From assembly GCA_025359355.1 (NCBI GenBank), contig JANYGR010000419.1, positions 1 through 9,766 of the forward strand: a stretch of 9,766 nt of DNA, in the 5' to 3' direction. Both the position numbers and the translations under genes were made by a program. The DNA is from Bacteroidota bacterium. Lineage in GTDB: Bacteria > Bacteroidota > Bacteroidia > B-17B0 > Aurantibacillaceae. This document shows positions 1-6,405 of this stretch, in pieces; position 1 is the stretch's first letter, and every line of letters begins with the position of its first letter. The notes beneath the pieces were generated by a model. The model was not told the origin of the DNA. It searched no databases and was given only the letters and a program-made list of their open reading frames with translations.

Positions 1-52
1 GTCATATTATTTAATCTTTTACAACTCTATATATCAAAACTCGGCGACCTCT

Positions 53-80
53 TTATTCTCTGAAACTCTGTGTTGAAAAA
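53..80 (-). repeat. CACAGAG-type intergenic repeat, copy 1
   Basis: Read on the minus strand, this tract just past the kinase stop codon carries the core CAACACAGAGTTTCAGAG. It resembles the plus-strand tract at 1117-1140 (core ACCACAGAGTTCACAAAG), so the two copies face each other across the kinase gene. Both are intergenic and neither codes for anything visible. I believe related CACAGAG-rich tracts recur between genes in Bacteroidota, but this is recollection, not a search. Nothing else is seen in positions 1-81, including no terminator for the kinase gene. Confidence 0.45.
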
Positions 81-81
81 C

Positions 82-1098
82 CTATTTCACAAAATCCAAC
101 TTCAACGCTTCTTCCAATAACTGTTCTTTACTAACAGGTACCACGCCAATTTGTTCACACACTAAACCGCCTGCTAAATTGGAAATAGCAGCCATCACTA
201 TTGGGTTAACATGCAATGCCATTAATAAAGCAGCTACACTAATTACGGTATCCCCTGCTCCACTTACATCAGCAATGCTACGAATATGCGCAGGCGTATG
301 TTCTTTAATAGATCGAGAATTAATTAAAACTCCTTTTTCTGCCAATGTCACTAATGCCGTCTCAAATTTTTGCTTTACTCTGAAACTACTAATGGCACGT
401 TGCAGTTCATTGATATTATCTGAATTAATATCGAGTTTCAAACCTTCACGCAACTCTTTTAAATTTGGTTTAAATAAAGTTACTCCTTTATAGGCATTAA
501 AATTTTTCTTCTTAGGATCTACACAGGTTGGAATACCTTTGCTTTTAGCTAATTCTACTACTTTAGAAATTAACTTCGGTGTGATTAATCCCTTATTATA
601 ATCTTCAAATAAAATCACATCGATCTTATCGTGTTGAATAATATAGGAAATCAATGTAATTAATTGTTGAGTTTCTGCTGGTGCAATATCCTCATCTATC
701 TCCTCGTCAATACGCATCAATTGATGGTTATTGCCAATCACTCGTGTTTTTTCTGTAGTAATACGTGTGCGCGATTTTAAAATCCCTTTCTGACTTAATT
801 TTTGAGTTTTCAATAAATCTAAAAAATTTTGTCCTTCAAAATCAATTCCAATAACCGAGCATAAAATAGGATTAGCTCCCATGGCTTGTATGTTTAAAGC
901 TACGTTGGCAGCACCTCCCAAACGTTTTTCTTTTTTTTGAACAGCTACAATCGGTACTGGTGCTTCAGGAGAAATACGATTTACCTTTCCCCATAAATAA
1001 CTATCAATCATCACATCACCAATAATCAATACGTTTAAATTACTAAACGATTTAAAAATTTCGCGAATGTGTTCTTTTTTTACAGATAATTTTTTCAT
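82..1098 (-). CDS. hldA: D-glycero-beta-D-manno-heptose-7-phosphate kinase (PfkB/ribokinase family)
   Basis: This 338-residue cytoplasmic sugar kinase is predicted to phosphorylate D-glycero-beta-D-manno-heptose 7-phosphate at C1, a step toward ADP-heptose for the lipopolysaccharide core. Near the N-terminus, GDVMIDSYLWGKVNRISPEA (27-46) is characteristic of the kinase domain of HldE/RfaE. GGAANVALN (61-69) is the glycine-rich sugar-binding segment. The PfkB signature DVSGAGDT (277-284) contains the anion hole and the expected catalytic base D283. The length matches the kinase domain alone; the cytidylyltransferase domain of two-domain HldE is absent, so a separate hldC/rfaE2 gene should exist elsewhere. 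The start at 1098 is supported by an A-rich leader and an N-terminal KK. It lies 81 bp downstream of the aminotransferase, so co-transcription is possible. Other PfkB sugar kinases are the alternative, but the N-terminal motif argues against them. Confidence 0.9.
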   Translation of the reverse strand: MKKLSVKKEHIREIFKSFSNLNVLIIGDVMIDSYLWGKVNRISPEAPVPIVAVQKKEKRLGGAANVALNIQAMGANPILCSVIGIDFEGQNFLDLLKTQKLSQKGILKSRTRITTEKTRVIGNNHQLMRIDEEIDEDIAPAETQQLITLISYIIQHDKIDVILFEDYNKGLITPKLISKVVELAKSKGIPTCVDPKKKNFNAYKGVTLFKPNLKELREGLKLDINSDNINELQRAISSFRVKQKFETALVTLAEKGVLINSRSIKEHTPAHIRSIADVSGAGDTVISVAALLMALHVNPIVMAAISNLAGGLVCEQIGVVPVSKEQLLEEALKLDFVK

Positions 1099-1116
1099 TT
1101 TTATTTTTTCAAATTT

Positions 1117-1140
1117 TTAACCACAGAGTTCACAAAGTAA
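1117..1140 (+). repeat. CACAGAG-type intergenic repeat, copy 2
   Basis: This tract, just upstream of the kinase start, reads TTAACCACAGAGTTCACAAA on the plus strand. It pairs imperfectly with the minus-strand copy at 53-80, sharing CACAGAGTT exactly with similar flanks. Together they form inverted repeats about 1 kb apart around a single gene. A mobile, recombinational or transcript-end role is possible, but none is shown by the sequence. Confidence 0.45.
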
Positions 1141-1147
1141 ACTTAGG

Positions 1148-1179
1148 TCTTAAATCTTGTGTCTTTTATCTTAAATCTT
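1148..1179 (+). repeat. Short direct repeat (TCTTAAATCTT, two copies)
   Basis: The 11-mer TCTTAAATCTT occurs at 1148-1158 and again at 1169-1179, a 21-bp period, ending immediately before the aminotransferase stop codon at 1180-1182. The spacer (GTGTCTTTTA) is of similar composition. It lies in the 81-bp gap between the aminotransferase and kinase genes. I see no convincing hairpin terminator in this gap, so transcription from the aminotransferase may run on into the kinase gene. Confidence 0.6.
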
Positions 1180-2373
1180 TTATACTAATTTATCAATCGC
1201 TTCTTTCATTCTCTTCAATGCCTCTATCAATTTATCTTCTGAAGTTGCATACGAAAAACGAATGTATTTATCATCGCCAAATGCCGCGCCTGGTACTAAT
1301 GCCACATGAGCCACATCTAACAAAAACATCGATAAATCTGTTGCGTTATTAATGGTATAGGATTCATATTTTTTTCCAAACAAAGCAGATACTTCAGGAT
1401 ATACGTAAAATGCGCCTTGAGGAACATTTGTTTTAAACCCTTTAATATCTTTCATTAATTCTAAAACTAAATCGCGACGTTTCAAAAAAGCATCACGCAT
1501 GTAGTGTGTAGATTCAGCTGGTAACATCATCGCTGCTTCCATTGCTTTTTGCGTAATACTGCAAGTAGCTGATGTAAATTGTCCTTGCATTTTATCACAA
1601 GCTTGGGCTATCCATCTGGGAGCAGCCATAATTCCACCTCTCCAGCCTGTCATCGCAAAACCTTTTGATACACCATTGATCGTAATTACTCGGTCTTTTA
1701 TATCCGAAAATTGAGCCATGCTTTCATGCCCACCAACAAAATTAATGTGTTCATATATTTCATCGCTCATGATGTAAAGCTCGTCGTGTTGTTTTACCAC
1801 GTCAGCAATGTCTCTTAACTCTTGCTTGCTATATACAGAACCAGTAGGGTTACAGGGTGTACTAAACATCATCATGCGCGTTTTTGGAGTGATGTGTTTT
1901 TTTAATTGTTCAGCTGTTACTTTAAAATCATTATCAATATCAGTATCGATAATTACTGGAACACCTCCGGCTAATTTTAATATTTCTAAATAACTCACCC
2001 AAAATGGAGCAGGAATTAATACCTCATCACCTGGATTGATAATACACAATACGGCATTAGCAATACTTTGTTTAGCACCAGTAGAAACAACGATATCATC
2101 AGCTGCATAATCCAACCCATTATCACGTTTAAATTTATGAGCAATAGCTTGACGTAATTCCAAATAACCACTCACGTGTGTGTAATAACTAAAGTTATCG
2201 TTAATAGCCTTTATAGCGGCTTGTTTTACTACTTCGGGTGTTGCAAAATCTGGTTCACCCAAACTTAAACTTATAATATCAATTCCTTGGGCCTTTAATT
2301 CACGGCTTTTGCGTGCCATCGCAATAGTTTGCGATTCGGAAATAAGATTGATTCTATCTGATAAATGTGCCAT
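1180..2373 (-). CDS. aspC: Aspartate-type aminotransferase, PLP fold type I (class Ib)
   Basis: This 397-residue cytoplasmic enzyme is predicted to transfer the amino group between aspartate (or a similar amino acid) and 2-oxoglutarate using pyridoxal phosphate. The landmarks of prokaryotic class I aminotransferases are all present: SLGEPDF (37-43), the cofactor-phosphate loop STGAKQSI (97-104), NPTG with N175, SDEIY with D204 and Y207 contacting the cofactor, the Schiff-base lysine K237 in SKGFAMTGWR, and R372 in IRFSYA binding the substrate carboxylate. The length is typical of the subgroup (about 390-400). The start at 2373 gives the normal family N-terminus (LSDRINLISESQT) and lies about 20 bases below a candidate promoter. 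Exact substrate range cannot be read from sequence; prephenate- or alanine-using relatives share these motifs. It diverges from the EVE-domain gene. Confidence 0.92.
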   Translation of the reverse strand: MAHLSDRINLISESQTIAMARKSRELKAQGIDIISLSLGEPDFATPEVVKQAAIKAINDNFSYYTHVSGYLELRQAIAHKFKRDNGLDYAADDIVVSTGAKQSIANAVLCIINPGDEVLIPAPFWVSYLEILKLAGGVPVIIDTDIDNDFKVTAEQLKKHITPKTRMMMFSTPCNPTGSVYSKQELRDIADVVKQHDELYIMSDEIYEHINFVGGHESMAQFSDIKDRVITINGVSKGFAMTGWRGGIMAAPRWIAQACDKMQGQFTSATCSITQKAMEAAMMLPAESTHYMRDAFLKRRDLVLELMKDIKGFKTNVPQGAFYVYPEVSALFGKKYESYTINNATDLSMFLLDVAHVALVPGAAFGDDKYIRFSYATSEDKLIEALKRMKEAIDKLV

Positions 2374-2395
2374 AATTCTGTTTTAAAATGCGTAA

Positions 2396-2422
2396 CAAAT
2401 CTAACAATTACTATCACATCAA
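2396..2422 (-). promoter_or_regulatory. Candidate Bacteroidota-type promoter for the aminotransferase
   Basis: On the minus strand, TAGATTTG (2396-2403) matches the -7 consensus TAnnTTTG exactly. A TTG (2420-2422) lies 16 bases upstream, slightly closer than the usual 17-23. Transcription would start near 2390, leaving a leader of about 17 bases before the ATG at 2373. AT-rich DNA produces such matches by chance, so this is a suggestion. Confidence 0.4.
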
Positions 2423-2470
2423 GCACTTATTTTGCAGTTATTTTATCCTGCTTTTTGTTATCAAAAAAAA

Positions 2471-2501
2471 TTGCAGTTCTACCGATAATTGTCTAATTTT
2501 C
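2471..2501 (+). promoter_or_regulatory. Candidate promoter for the EVE-domain gene run
   Basis: TTG (2471-2473) is followed after 20 bases by TAATTTTC (2494-2501), which fits TAnnTTTG at seven of eight positions. The predicted start, near 2508, leaves about 20 bases before the ATG at 2529. Transcription from here would begin downstream of the far ATG at 2388, which supports the shorter form of the EVE protein. Confidence 0.35.
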
Positions 2502-2528
2502 AAATTACATAATTACCTAATTAATACT

Positions 2529-2936
2529 ATGAACTATTGGTTAATCAAGTCGGAGCCCTTTAAATATAGCTGGGATCAATTTAAAAAAGACAAAAAAACA
2601 TGCTGGGATGGCGTGCGAAATTACCAAGCACGAAACAATTTAAAAGCCATGAAAAAAGGCGATTTACTCTTGTTTTACCATAGCAACGAAGGCATGTGTA
2701 TTGTTGGTATCGCAAAGGTCGTGAAAGAACATTACCAAGATCCAACTACTACGGATGAAGCTTGGGTAAGTGTGGATGTAGCACCTTTTAAAGCATTGAA
2801 AACACCAGTTACGTTAGCGCAAATTAAAGCCGACGAATACTTAAAAGAGATGCAATTAGTAAAACTACAACGTTTATCTGTAGGAATGGTAAAGCCTGAA
2901 GAATTCGATAGAATCTGTATGCTTGGAGGACTTTAA
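2529..2936 (+). CDS. EVE-domain (PUA-like fold) protein, THYN1-like
   Basis: This 135-residue protein consists of essentially one EVE domain, a PUA-like fold. Family members bind modified bases in DNA or RNA, for example 5-methylcytosine derivatives in the THYN1 branch. The family signature is clear: MNYWLIKSEP (1-10), YSWDQF (13-18), WDGVRNYQARNNLKAMKKGD (26-45), LFYHSNEG (48-55), IVGIAKVV (58-65) and the C-terminal LQRLSVGMV. The frame stays open upstream to an ATG at 2388, but the extra 47 residues match no EVE protein and are hydrophobic and cysteine-rich. The ATG at 2529 gives the canonical N-terminus and was chosen. It is the first gene of a same-strand run, followed after 26 bp by a small membrane protein. 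No restriction endonuclease or other effector domain is fused, so the cellular role is open. Confidence 0.92.
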   Translation: MNYWLIKSEPFKYSWDQFKKDKKTCWDGVRNYQARNNLKAMKKGDLLLFYHSNEGMCIVGIAKVVKEHYQDPTTTDEAWVSVDVAPFKALKTPVTLAQIKADEYLKEMQLVKLQRLSVGMVKPEEFDRICMLGGL

Positions 2937-2962
2937 TTAGAAATTGAAAATTATCAATAAAA

Positions 2963-3100
2963 ATGAAACAGTTGGTTATTTGCAGTCAATGGGAAAACTA
3001 CCCAGAAGTTCCATTTTACAGAGATTCGTTAATCATTTCTGTTTTTTGCATTATAGTCATAATGGCTATTTTATCTTATAAATATCGTTCAAATAAATAA
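2963..3100 (+). CDS. Small single-span membrane protein (45 residues), unrecognised
   Basis: This 45-codon reading frame begins MKQLVICSQWENYPEVPFYR, continues through a hydrophobic stretch of about 16 residues (about 23-38, rich in Ile, Val, Phe and Leu), and ends in a basic tail, YKYRSNK. The tail suggests the C-terminus stays in the cytoplasm. Three things argue it is real. It fills the gap between two co-oriented genes. Its stop codon lies 2 bp before the next ATG. Its start context, AATAAAAATGAAA, is identical to those of the genes at 3103 and 1098. I do not recognise the family. It could still be a chance frame, because single-span peptides arise easily from AT-rich DNA. Confidence 0.6.
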   Translation: MKQLVICSQWENYPEVPFYRDSLIISVFCIIVIMAILSYKYRSNK

Positions 3101-3102
3101 AA

Positions 3103-3642
3103 ATGAAAATGAAAAATATAACACTCATTATATTTCTTTCAACTATTATCAGTTGTCAAATATACGCCCAAACAAAACCAACCTTCCCTACCCTTGCGGG
3201 ACATACGCTGGAAGGCACCGCCATAACGTTACCAGAACAACCAGCTAAGAAATTTTCTATTATTGGCATTTGTTTTAAACGCAGTGCTGAAGAAAACTTA
3301 AAAACATGGATTACACCTATGTACGAAACCTTTGTAGCAAAGGCTAAGGGAACAGATTACTTTGATGTAGCAAATTATTATGATGTAAATTATTTTTTCA
3401 TTCCATTGATTAGTGGATTTAAAAAAGCAGCGAATGATTTTAAAGCTAGTACTCAAAAAGAATTATGGAAAAATGTAATTGATTGCGACACTGATATCAA
3501 ATTGCTTAAAGAACAGCTAAAACCACGCGACGACAACCAACCTTATTTTTTTGTATTAGACCTCAACGGTAAAATAGTAGAAGTAGTTTCCGGTAAATAC
3601 TCCGAAGCTAAAATGGATAAATTGCAAGAGGCGATTGATTAA
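3103..3642 (+). CDS. Exported thioredoxin-fold-like protein, redox cysteines absent
   Basis: This 179-residue protein has an N-terminal export signal: KMK, then a hydrophobic core to about residue 17. Processing is ambiguous: IISC (15-18) fits a lipobox, while YAQ (21-23) fits signal peptidase I. The mature part begins with FPTLAGHTLEGTAITLP (28-44), the opening of many AhpC/TlpA-like or ATP10-like thioredoxin-fold proteins. A core strand FSIIGICF follows (51-58). The C-terminal QPYFFVLDLNGKIVEVVSG (146-164) resembles the cis-proline strand and hairpin of the fold. No CxxC motif is present; the only mature cysteines are C57 and C128 (C18 as well if it is a lipoprotein). An oxidoreductase role is therefore doubtful, and a folding or assembly role is as likely. 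It starts 2 bp after the small membrane protein and precedes another small exported protein, suggesting one operon. Fold assignment is from motif impression only. Confidence 0.7.
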   Translation: MKMKNITLIIFLSTIISCQIYAQTKPTFPTLAGHTLEGTAITLPEQPAKKFSIIGICFKRSAEENLKTWITPMYETFVAKAKGTDYFDVANYYDVNYFFIPLISGFKKAANDFKASTQKELWKNVIDCDTDIKLLKEQLKPRDDNQPYFFVLDLNGKIVEVVSGKYSEAKMDKLQEAID

Positions 3643-3653
3643 AATATTTAACT

Positions 3654-4007
3654 ATCAAAAAACAACTTACATATTTGATCTTATTTTTTAGTTGTAGCTT
3701 TTTGGGGAAAGCTCAGTTGAAAAACGATTTCTTAAACCAACAACCAAGCATCTTTCAAGTTCATCATGTTTTATCCTTCAATTGCAAAGGAATTGATGTT
3801 TATAATCATACAAACACAATGTTAATGCCTTATCATGCTTTGTTACAAAACCAACCCAAAATAATTACTTCTCAGTCTATTAATGATTTACCTTTTTTCT
3901 GCGCAATGGAATGTAAGGTTCGTAAGCGTACTAATATCTGGATAAAGCTTCGAACAGGCGATGACGAAAGCTATATGAAATTAATTAAATCTGCTTCTCG
4001 ATAAAAT
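3654..4007 (+). CDS. Small exported protein of unknown function with an apparent ATC start
   Basis: No ATG opens this frame. The first usual alternative is TTG at 3675 (109 residues), which leaves a signal peptide with no positive charge before the hydrophobic core. Seven codons earlier, ATC at 3654 begins IKKQLTYLILFFSCSFLGKAQ, an otherwise textbook signal peptide (KK, hydrophobic core, cleavage near KAQ), giving 116 residues. I annotate from the ATC and treat it as either a rare start codon or a mutated ATG. The mature part is about 95 residues with three cysteines and a C-terminal segment DLPFFCAMECKVRK...WIKLRTGD. I have the impression that similar LPFFC..E.K...FRLG segments occur in short Bacteroidota proteins of unknown role, unverified. 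It begins 11 bp after the previous stop and ends just before the terminator. No function is offered. Confidence 0.65.
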
Positions 4008-4014
4008 ATTTCAT

Positions 4015-4048
4015 AAAAAAAACCGTAGCCTTTCGACTACGGTTTTTT
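4015..4048 (+). terminator. Two-way intrinsic terminator between convergent genes
   Basis: CCGTAG (4023-4028) pairs with CTACGG (4037-4042) around an 8-base loop. The stem is flanked by eight A residues on the left (4015-4022) and six T residues on the right (4043-4048), which extend it. Either strand therefore gives a GC stem followed by a U-tract. It lies 8 bp past the end of the small exported protein gene, and on the other strand about 170 bp past the S46 peptidase stop, so it can serve both transcripts. Confidence 0.88.
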
Positions 4049-4091
4049 AAATTTTGAAACCCACTATATTTTAATGCTAGTAAAAAAATGC

Positions 4092-4216
4092 AGTGTCTGA
4101 TAAGAAAAATTCAAGTTCGAGGCTTGCGAAAACTTAAATAATGGGAGTTTGCTTTTTGCAAATGACCATTTTTAAGGTGAGCATAACGATGAAATTGGAG
4201 TTTTCTTGCTGACACT
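4092..4216. repeat. 125-bp imperfect palindrome at the 3' end of the S46 peptidase gene
   Basis: The two halves mirror each other along their whole length. AGTGTC (4092-4097) pairs with GACACT (4211-4216). AAGAAAA (4102-4108) pairs with TTTTCTT (4201-4207). CAAGTTC (4112-4118) pairs with GAAATTG (4191-4197) with one mismatch. CTTAAATAATGG (4133-4144) pairs with CCATTTTTAAG (4166-4176) with a bulge. TTTGC (4148-4152) pairs with GCAAA (4158-4162) around a TTTTT loop. The outer right arm overlaps the peptidase stop codon (TAG, minus strand, 4215-4217). The peptidase transcript would carry this as a long hairpin before the terminator. No flanking target duplication is evident. It could be a MITE- or REP-like relic or a 3' UTR structure. 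Confidence 0.75.
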
Positions 4217-6377
4217 ATTTACGTAAATCTAACTCCGCTATAATGTTAGTTGCCCCACCTAATTTTTCAACAACCCATAATAAATAACGCACATCTAAAT
4301 TAATCGTGCGATTTAAATCTTTATCAAATTTAATTTTATGACTTAACGCTTCGTAGTTACCATCAAATGCTAATCCTATTAATTCACCATTTGCATTGAT
4401 AACTGGAGAACCAGAGTTACCACCTGTAATATCATTAGAACTAATAAATGATACTACAATATCTTTTGCTGATGCATCAACATATTGCCCGAAATCTTTT
4501 GCTTTAGCTAATTCAATTAATTTTGCGGGAGCATCAAATTCATAATCTCCTGGTTTGTATTTTTCTAAGATACCAGTTAATGTACAAATGTGACTGTATT
4601 TCACAGCATCTCTTGGCGAATAAGATTTCACATTACCATAACTTACACGCATCGTAAAATTCGCATCAGGATACATTTTTTTGCCCTTATTCATTTCTAA
4701 AATTCCTTTTAAATATAATTTTCCTAACACAAAATTTTGTGCTCCGAAATCAGAAAACAACTTAGCGTATTTAGAATTAAAGTTTGTATTAAATGCATTC
4801 GCCATCATAAATGCTGGGTCTTTGTGTAACGACGCTGTATCTGGGTTTGTCATCATCGCGTCCCATTTAGCATTATCTAAAAACGTCGTATTTTTAAATA
4901 CATCATTTGCAAACGCTTCGTAAGTAGCCTTCGTTTTTAAATCTCCATATTTACTATTAATCATCGCATAAAAACCTGCTGGGTGTTGAGCGGCATCTAT
5001 GTCTTTATAAAATGCTTGAGTAACAAATGCTAAAATGTTTTTATCAGAAACGATATTTTCTGATTTCATAAAATTAGTGCGAGCTGTTTTAACTGCGTCT
5101 ACTACTTTGGCAATTTCTTCTTTAGTAACATCTTTCTTACTTAACGTCGCATCTAACTTTTGTAATGAAGAAGCAAAGGCTATTAACGGAGAACCGAAAA
5201 TACCTTCAGTCATGTAGACACGTTGTTTAGCATAAGGACGCCAAGCATCGTACATTTTTTGATAGCCGTTAAATAAATTTTCATATTCAGCTTTACCTTT
5301 TGCCCATGCTAAAAATGCTGCTTCGTTAGCTTGTTTTTCTTCGTACGTTTTAAACTTTAATAATTGTTTTGATTCTCCATCAAAAAATTTCCAGTAATTT
5401 GCTACGCCTGCATAATATCCAGCTAACTGAATTTTAACAGCAGGATCTTTTTTCATTTCTTCTAACATAAATTTCAAACGCGCATCACGTAAATCAACTA
5501 AAGAAGGATTTTCGATGTCTGTTTTTAATTTAACACCATAAGAAGTTTCGTAACGATTGGTTCCACCAGGATAGCCCCAAATCATGGTATAATCGCCATC
5601 TTTAACGCCTTTAATAGAAACAGGCAACGCATACTTTGCTTTTAATGGGACATTGTCTGCAGCATAATCTGCTGCTTTGCCATCTTTATTAGTATACACA
5701 CGAAAGATAGAAAAATCACCTGTGTGACGAGGCCACTCCCAGTTATCAGTGTCGCCACCAAATTTACCAATGCTTTCAGGAGGTGTACCAACTAAACGTA
5801 CATCTTTGTAACGCTCATATACAAATAATAAAAACTGATTAGCTTTGAACATCGAAGAAATACGACCTTCATAACCTGATCCTTCTGTTTCTTTTGTAGC
5901 CATTTCAGCTAAAATACCAGGTAATTTTTGAGTTAATTCTAACGCAGGAATGTCTTTAATTTTTTCATTTACTTTATCAGTTACATCAACAATCTTCATT
6001 AAAAATTGTGCATGTACACCAGGCGCATAAATTTCTTCTGATTTTGATTTAGACCAAAAACCATCTTTTAAATAGTTGTGATCTACCGTACTAGCCGCCG
6101 CTATAGCGCTATAACCACAGTGGTGGTTTGTAAAAATTAATCCTTCTTTACTAACGATCTCACCTGTACAACCTCCACCAAAAATAATAATGGCATCTTT
6201 TATACATGCTTGATTCATGCTGTAAAGCTGTTCTTTACTTACTTTCAAACCTTTTTTCACCATATCAGCATAAACTTGTTCACCTAATAACATAGGCAAC
6301 CACATGCCTTCGTCGGCTTTAGCTAAAGGTTTAAATAAAAAAGTACAGGTAATAATTAAGAGTATTGTTTTTTTCAT
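4215..6377 (-). CDS. S46-family dipeptidyl peptidase (DPP7/DPP11-like), probable DPP7-type specificity
   Basis: This 720-residue periplasmic serine peptidase is predicted to remove dipeptides from the N-termini of peptides, feeding amino-acid catabolism. A signal peptide (about 1-21) precedes ADEGMWLP, the usual mature start of the family. The chymotrypsin-like halves carry the triad: H86 in TNHHCGY (83-89), an Asp in the GGDTDNWEWPRHTGDF block (207-222, most likely D221 by spacing), and S655 in GGNSGSP (652-658). C70 and C87 probably form the conserved disulfide. N212, W213, N327 and D672 lie where the family grips the substrate N-terminus. G673, 18 residues after the catalytic Ser, corresponds by spacing to the position that is Arg in Asp/Glu-specific DPP11 and Gly in DPP7, favouring hydrophobic P1 residues. 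The length is normal and there is no C-terminal type IX sorting domain. The stop overlaps the palindrome at 4092-4216. Confidence 0.95.
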   Translation of the reverse strand: MKKTILLIITCTFLFKPLAKADEGMWLPMLLGEQVYADMVKKGLKVSKEQLYSMNQACIKDAIIIFGGGCTGEIVSKEGLIFTNHHCGYSAIAAASTVDHNYLKDGFWSKSKSEEIYAPGVHAQFLMKIVDVTDKVNEKIKDIPALELTQKLPGILAEMATKETEGSGYEGRISSMFKANQFLLFVYERYKDVRLVGTPPESIGKFGGDTDNWEWPRHTGDFSIFRVYTNKDGKAADYAADNVPLKAKYALPVSIKGVKDGDYTMIWGYPGGTNRYETSYGVKLKTDIENPSLVDLRDARLKFMLEEMKKDPAVKIQLAGYYAGVANYWKFFDGESKQLLKFKTYEEKQANEAAFLAWAKGKAEYENLFNGYQKMYDAWRPYAKQRVYMTEGIFGSPLIAFASSLQKLDATLSKKDVTKEEIAKVVDAVKTARTNFMKSENIVSDKNILAFVTQAFYKDIDAAQHPAGFYAMINSKYGDLKTKATYEAFANDVFKNTTFLDNAKWDAMMTNPDTASLHKDPAFMMANAFNTNFNSKYAKLFSDFGAQNFVLGKLYLKGILEMNKGKKMYPDANFTMRVSYGNVKSYSPRDAVKYSHICTLTGILEKYKPGDYEFDAPAKLIELAKAKDFGQYVDASAKDIVVSFISSNDITGGNSGSPVINANGELIGLAFDGNYEALSHKIKFDKDLNRTINLDVRYLLWVVEKLGGATNIIAELDLRK

Positions 6378-6405
6378 AAGTGTTTAGTTTTTTATAAATC
6401 GAGCA

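Noticed and set aside
179..493. Open frames antisense to the major genes (also 1808-1993, 4681-4923, 5035-5217 and 7288-7488)
   Set aside because: They lie wholly or mostly inside well-supported genes on the opposite strand and show no recognisable domains or independent signals.
2388..2528. 47-residue N-terminal extension of the EVE-domain protein from the ATG at 2388
   Set aside because: The extension is unlike any EVE protein, lies in the divergent promoter region, and would begin upstream of the likely transcription start. The ATG at 2529 gives the canonical MNYWLIKSEP start.
4112..4126. CAAG-TTCGAGG-CTTG hairpin resembling a tRNA T-arm
   Set aside because: The stem is only 4 bp and no acceptor, D or anticodon arm can be found around it. 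It is better explained as part of the long palindrome's left arm.
4089..4142. 17-codon reading frame starting ATG at 4089 inside the palindrome
   Set aside because: It is very short, lies wholly within the palindrome and has no supporting context.
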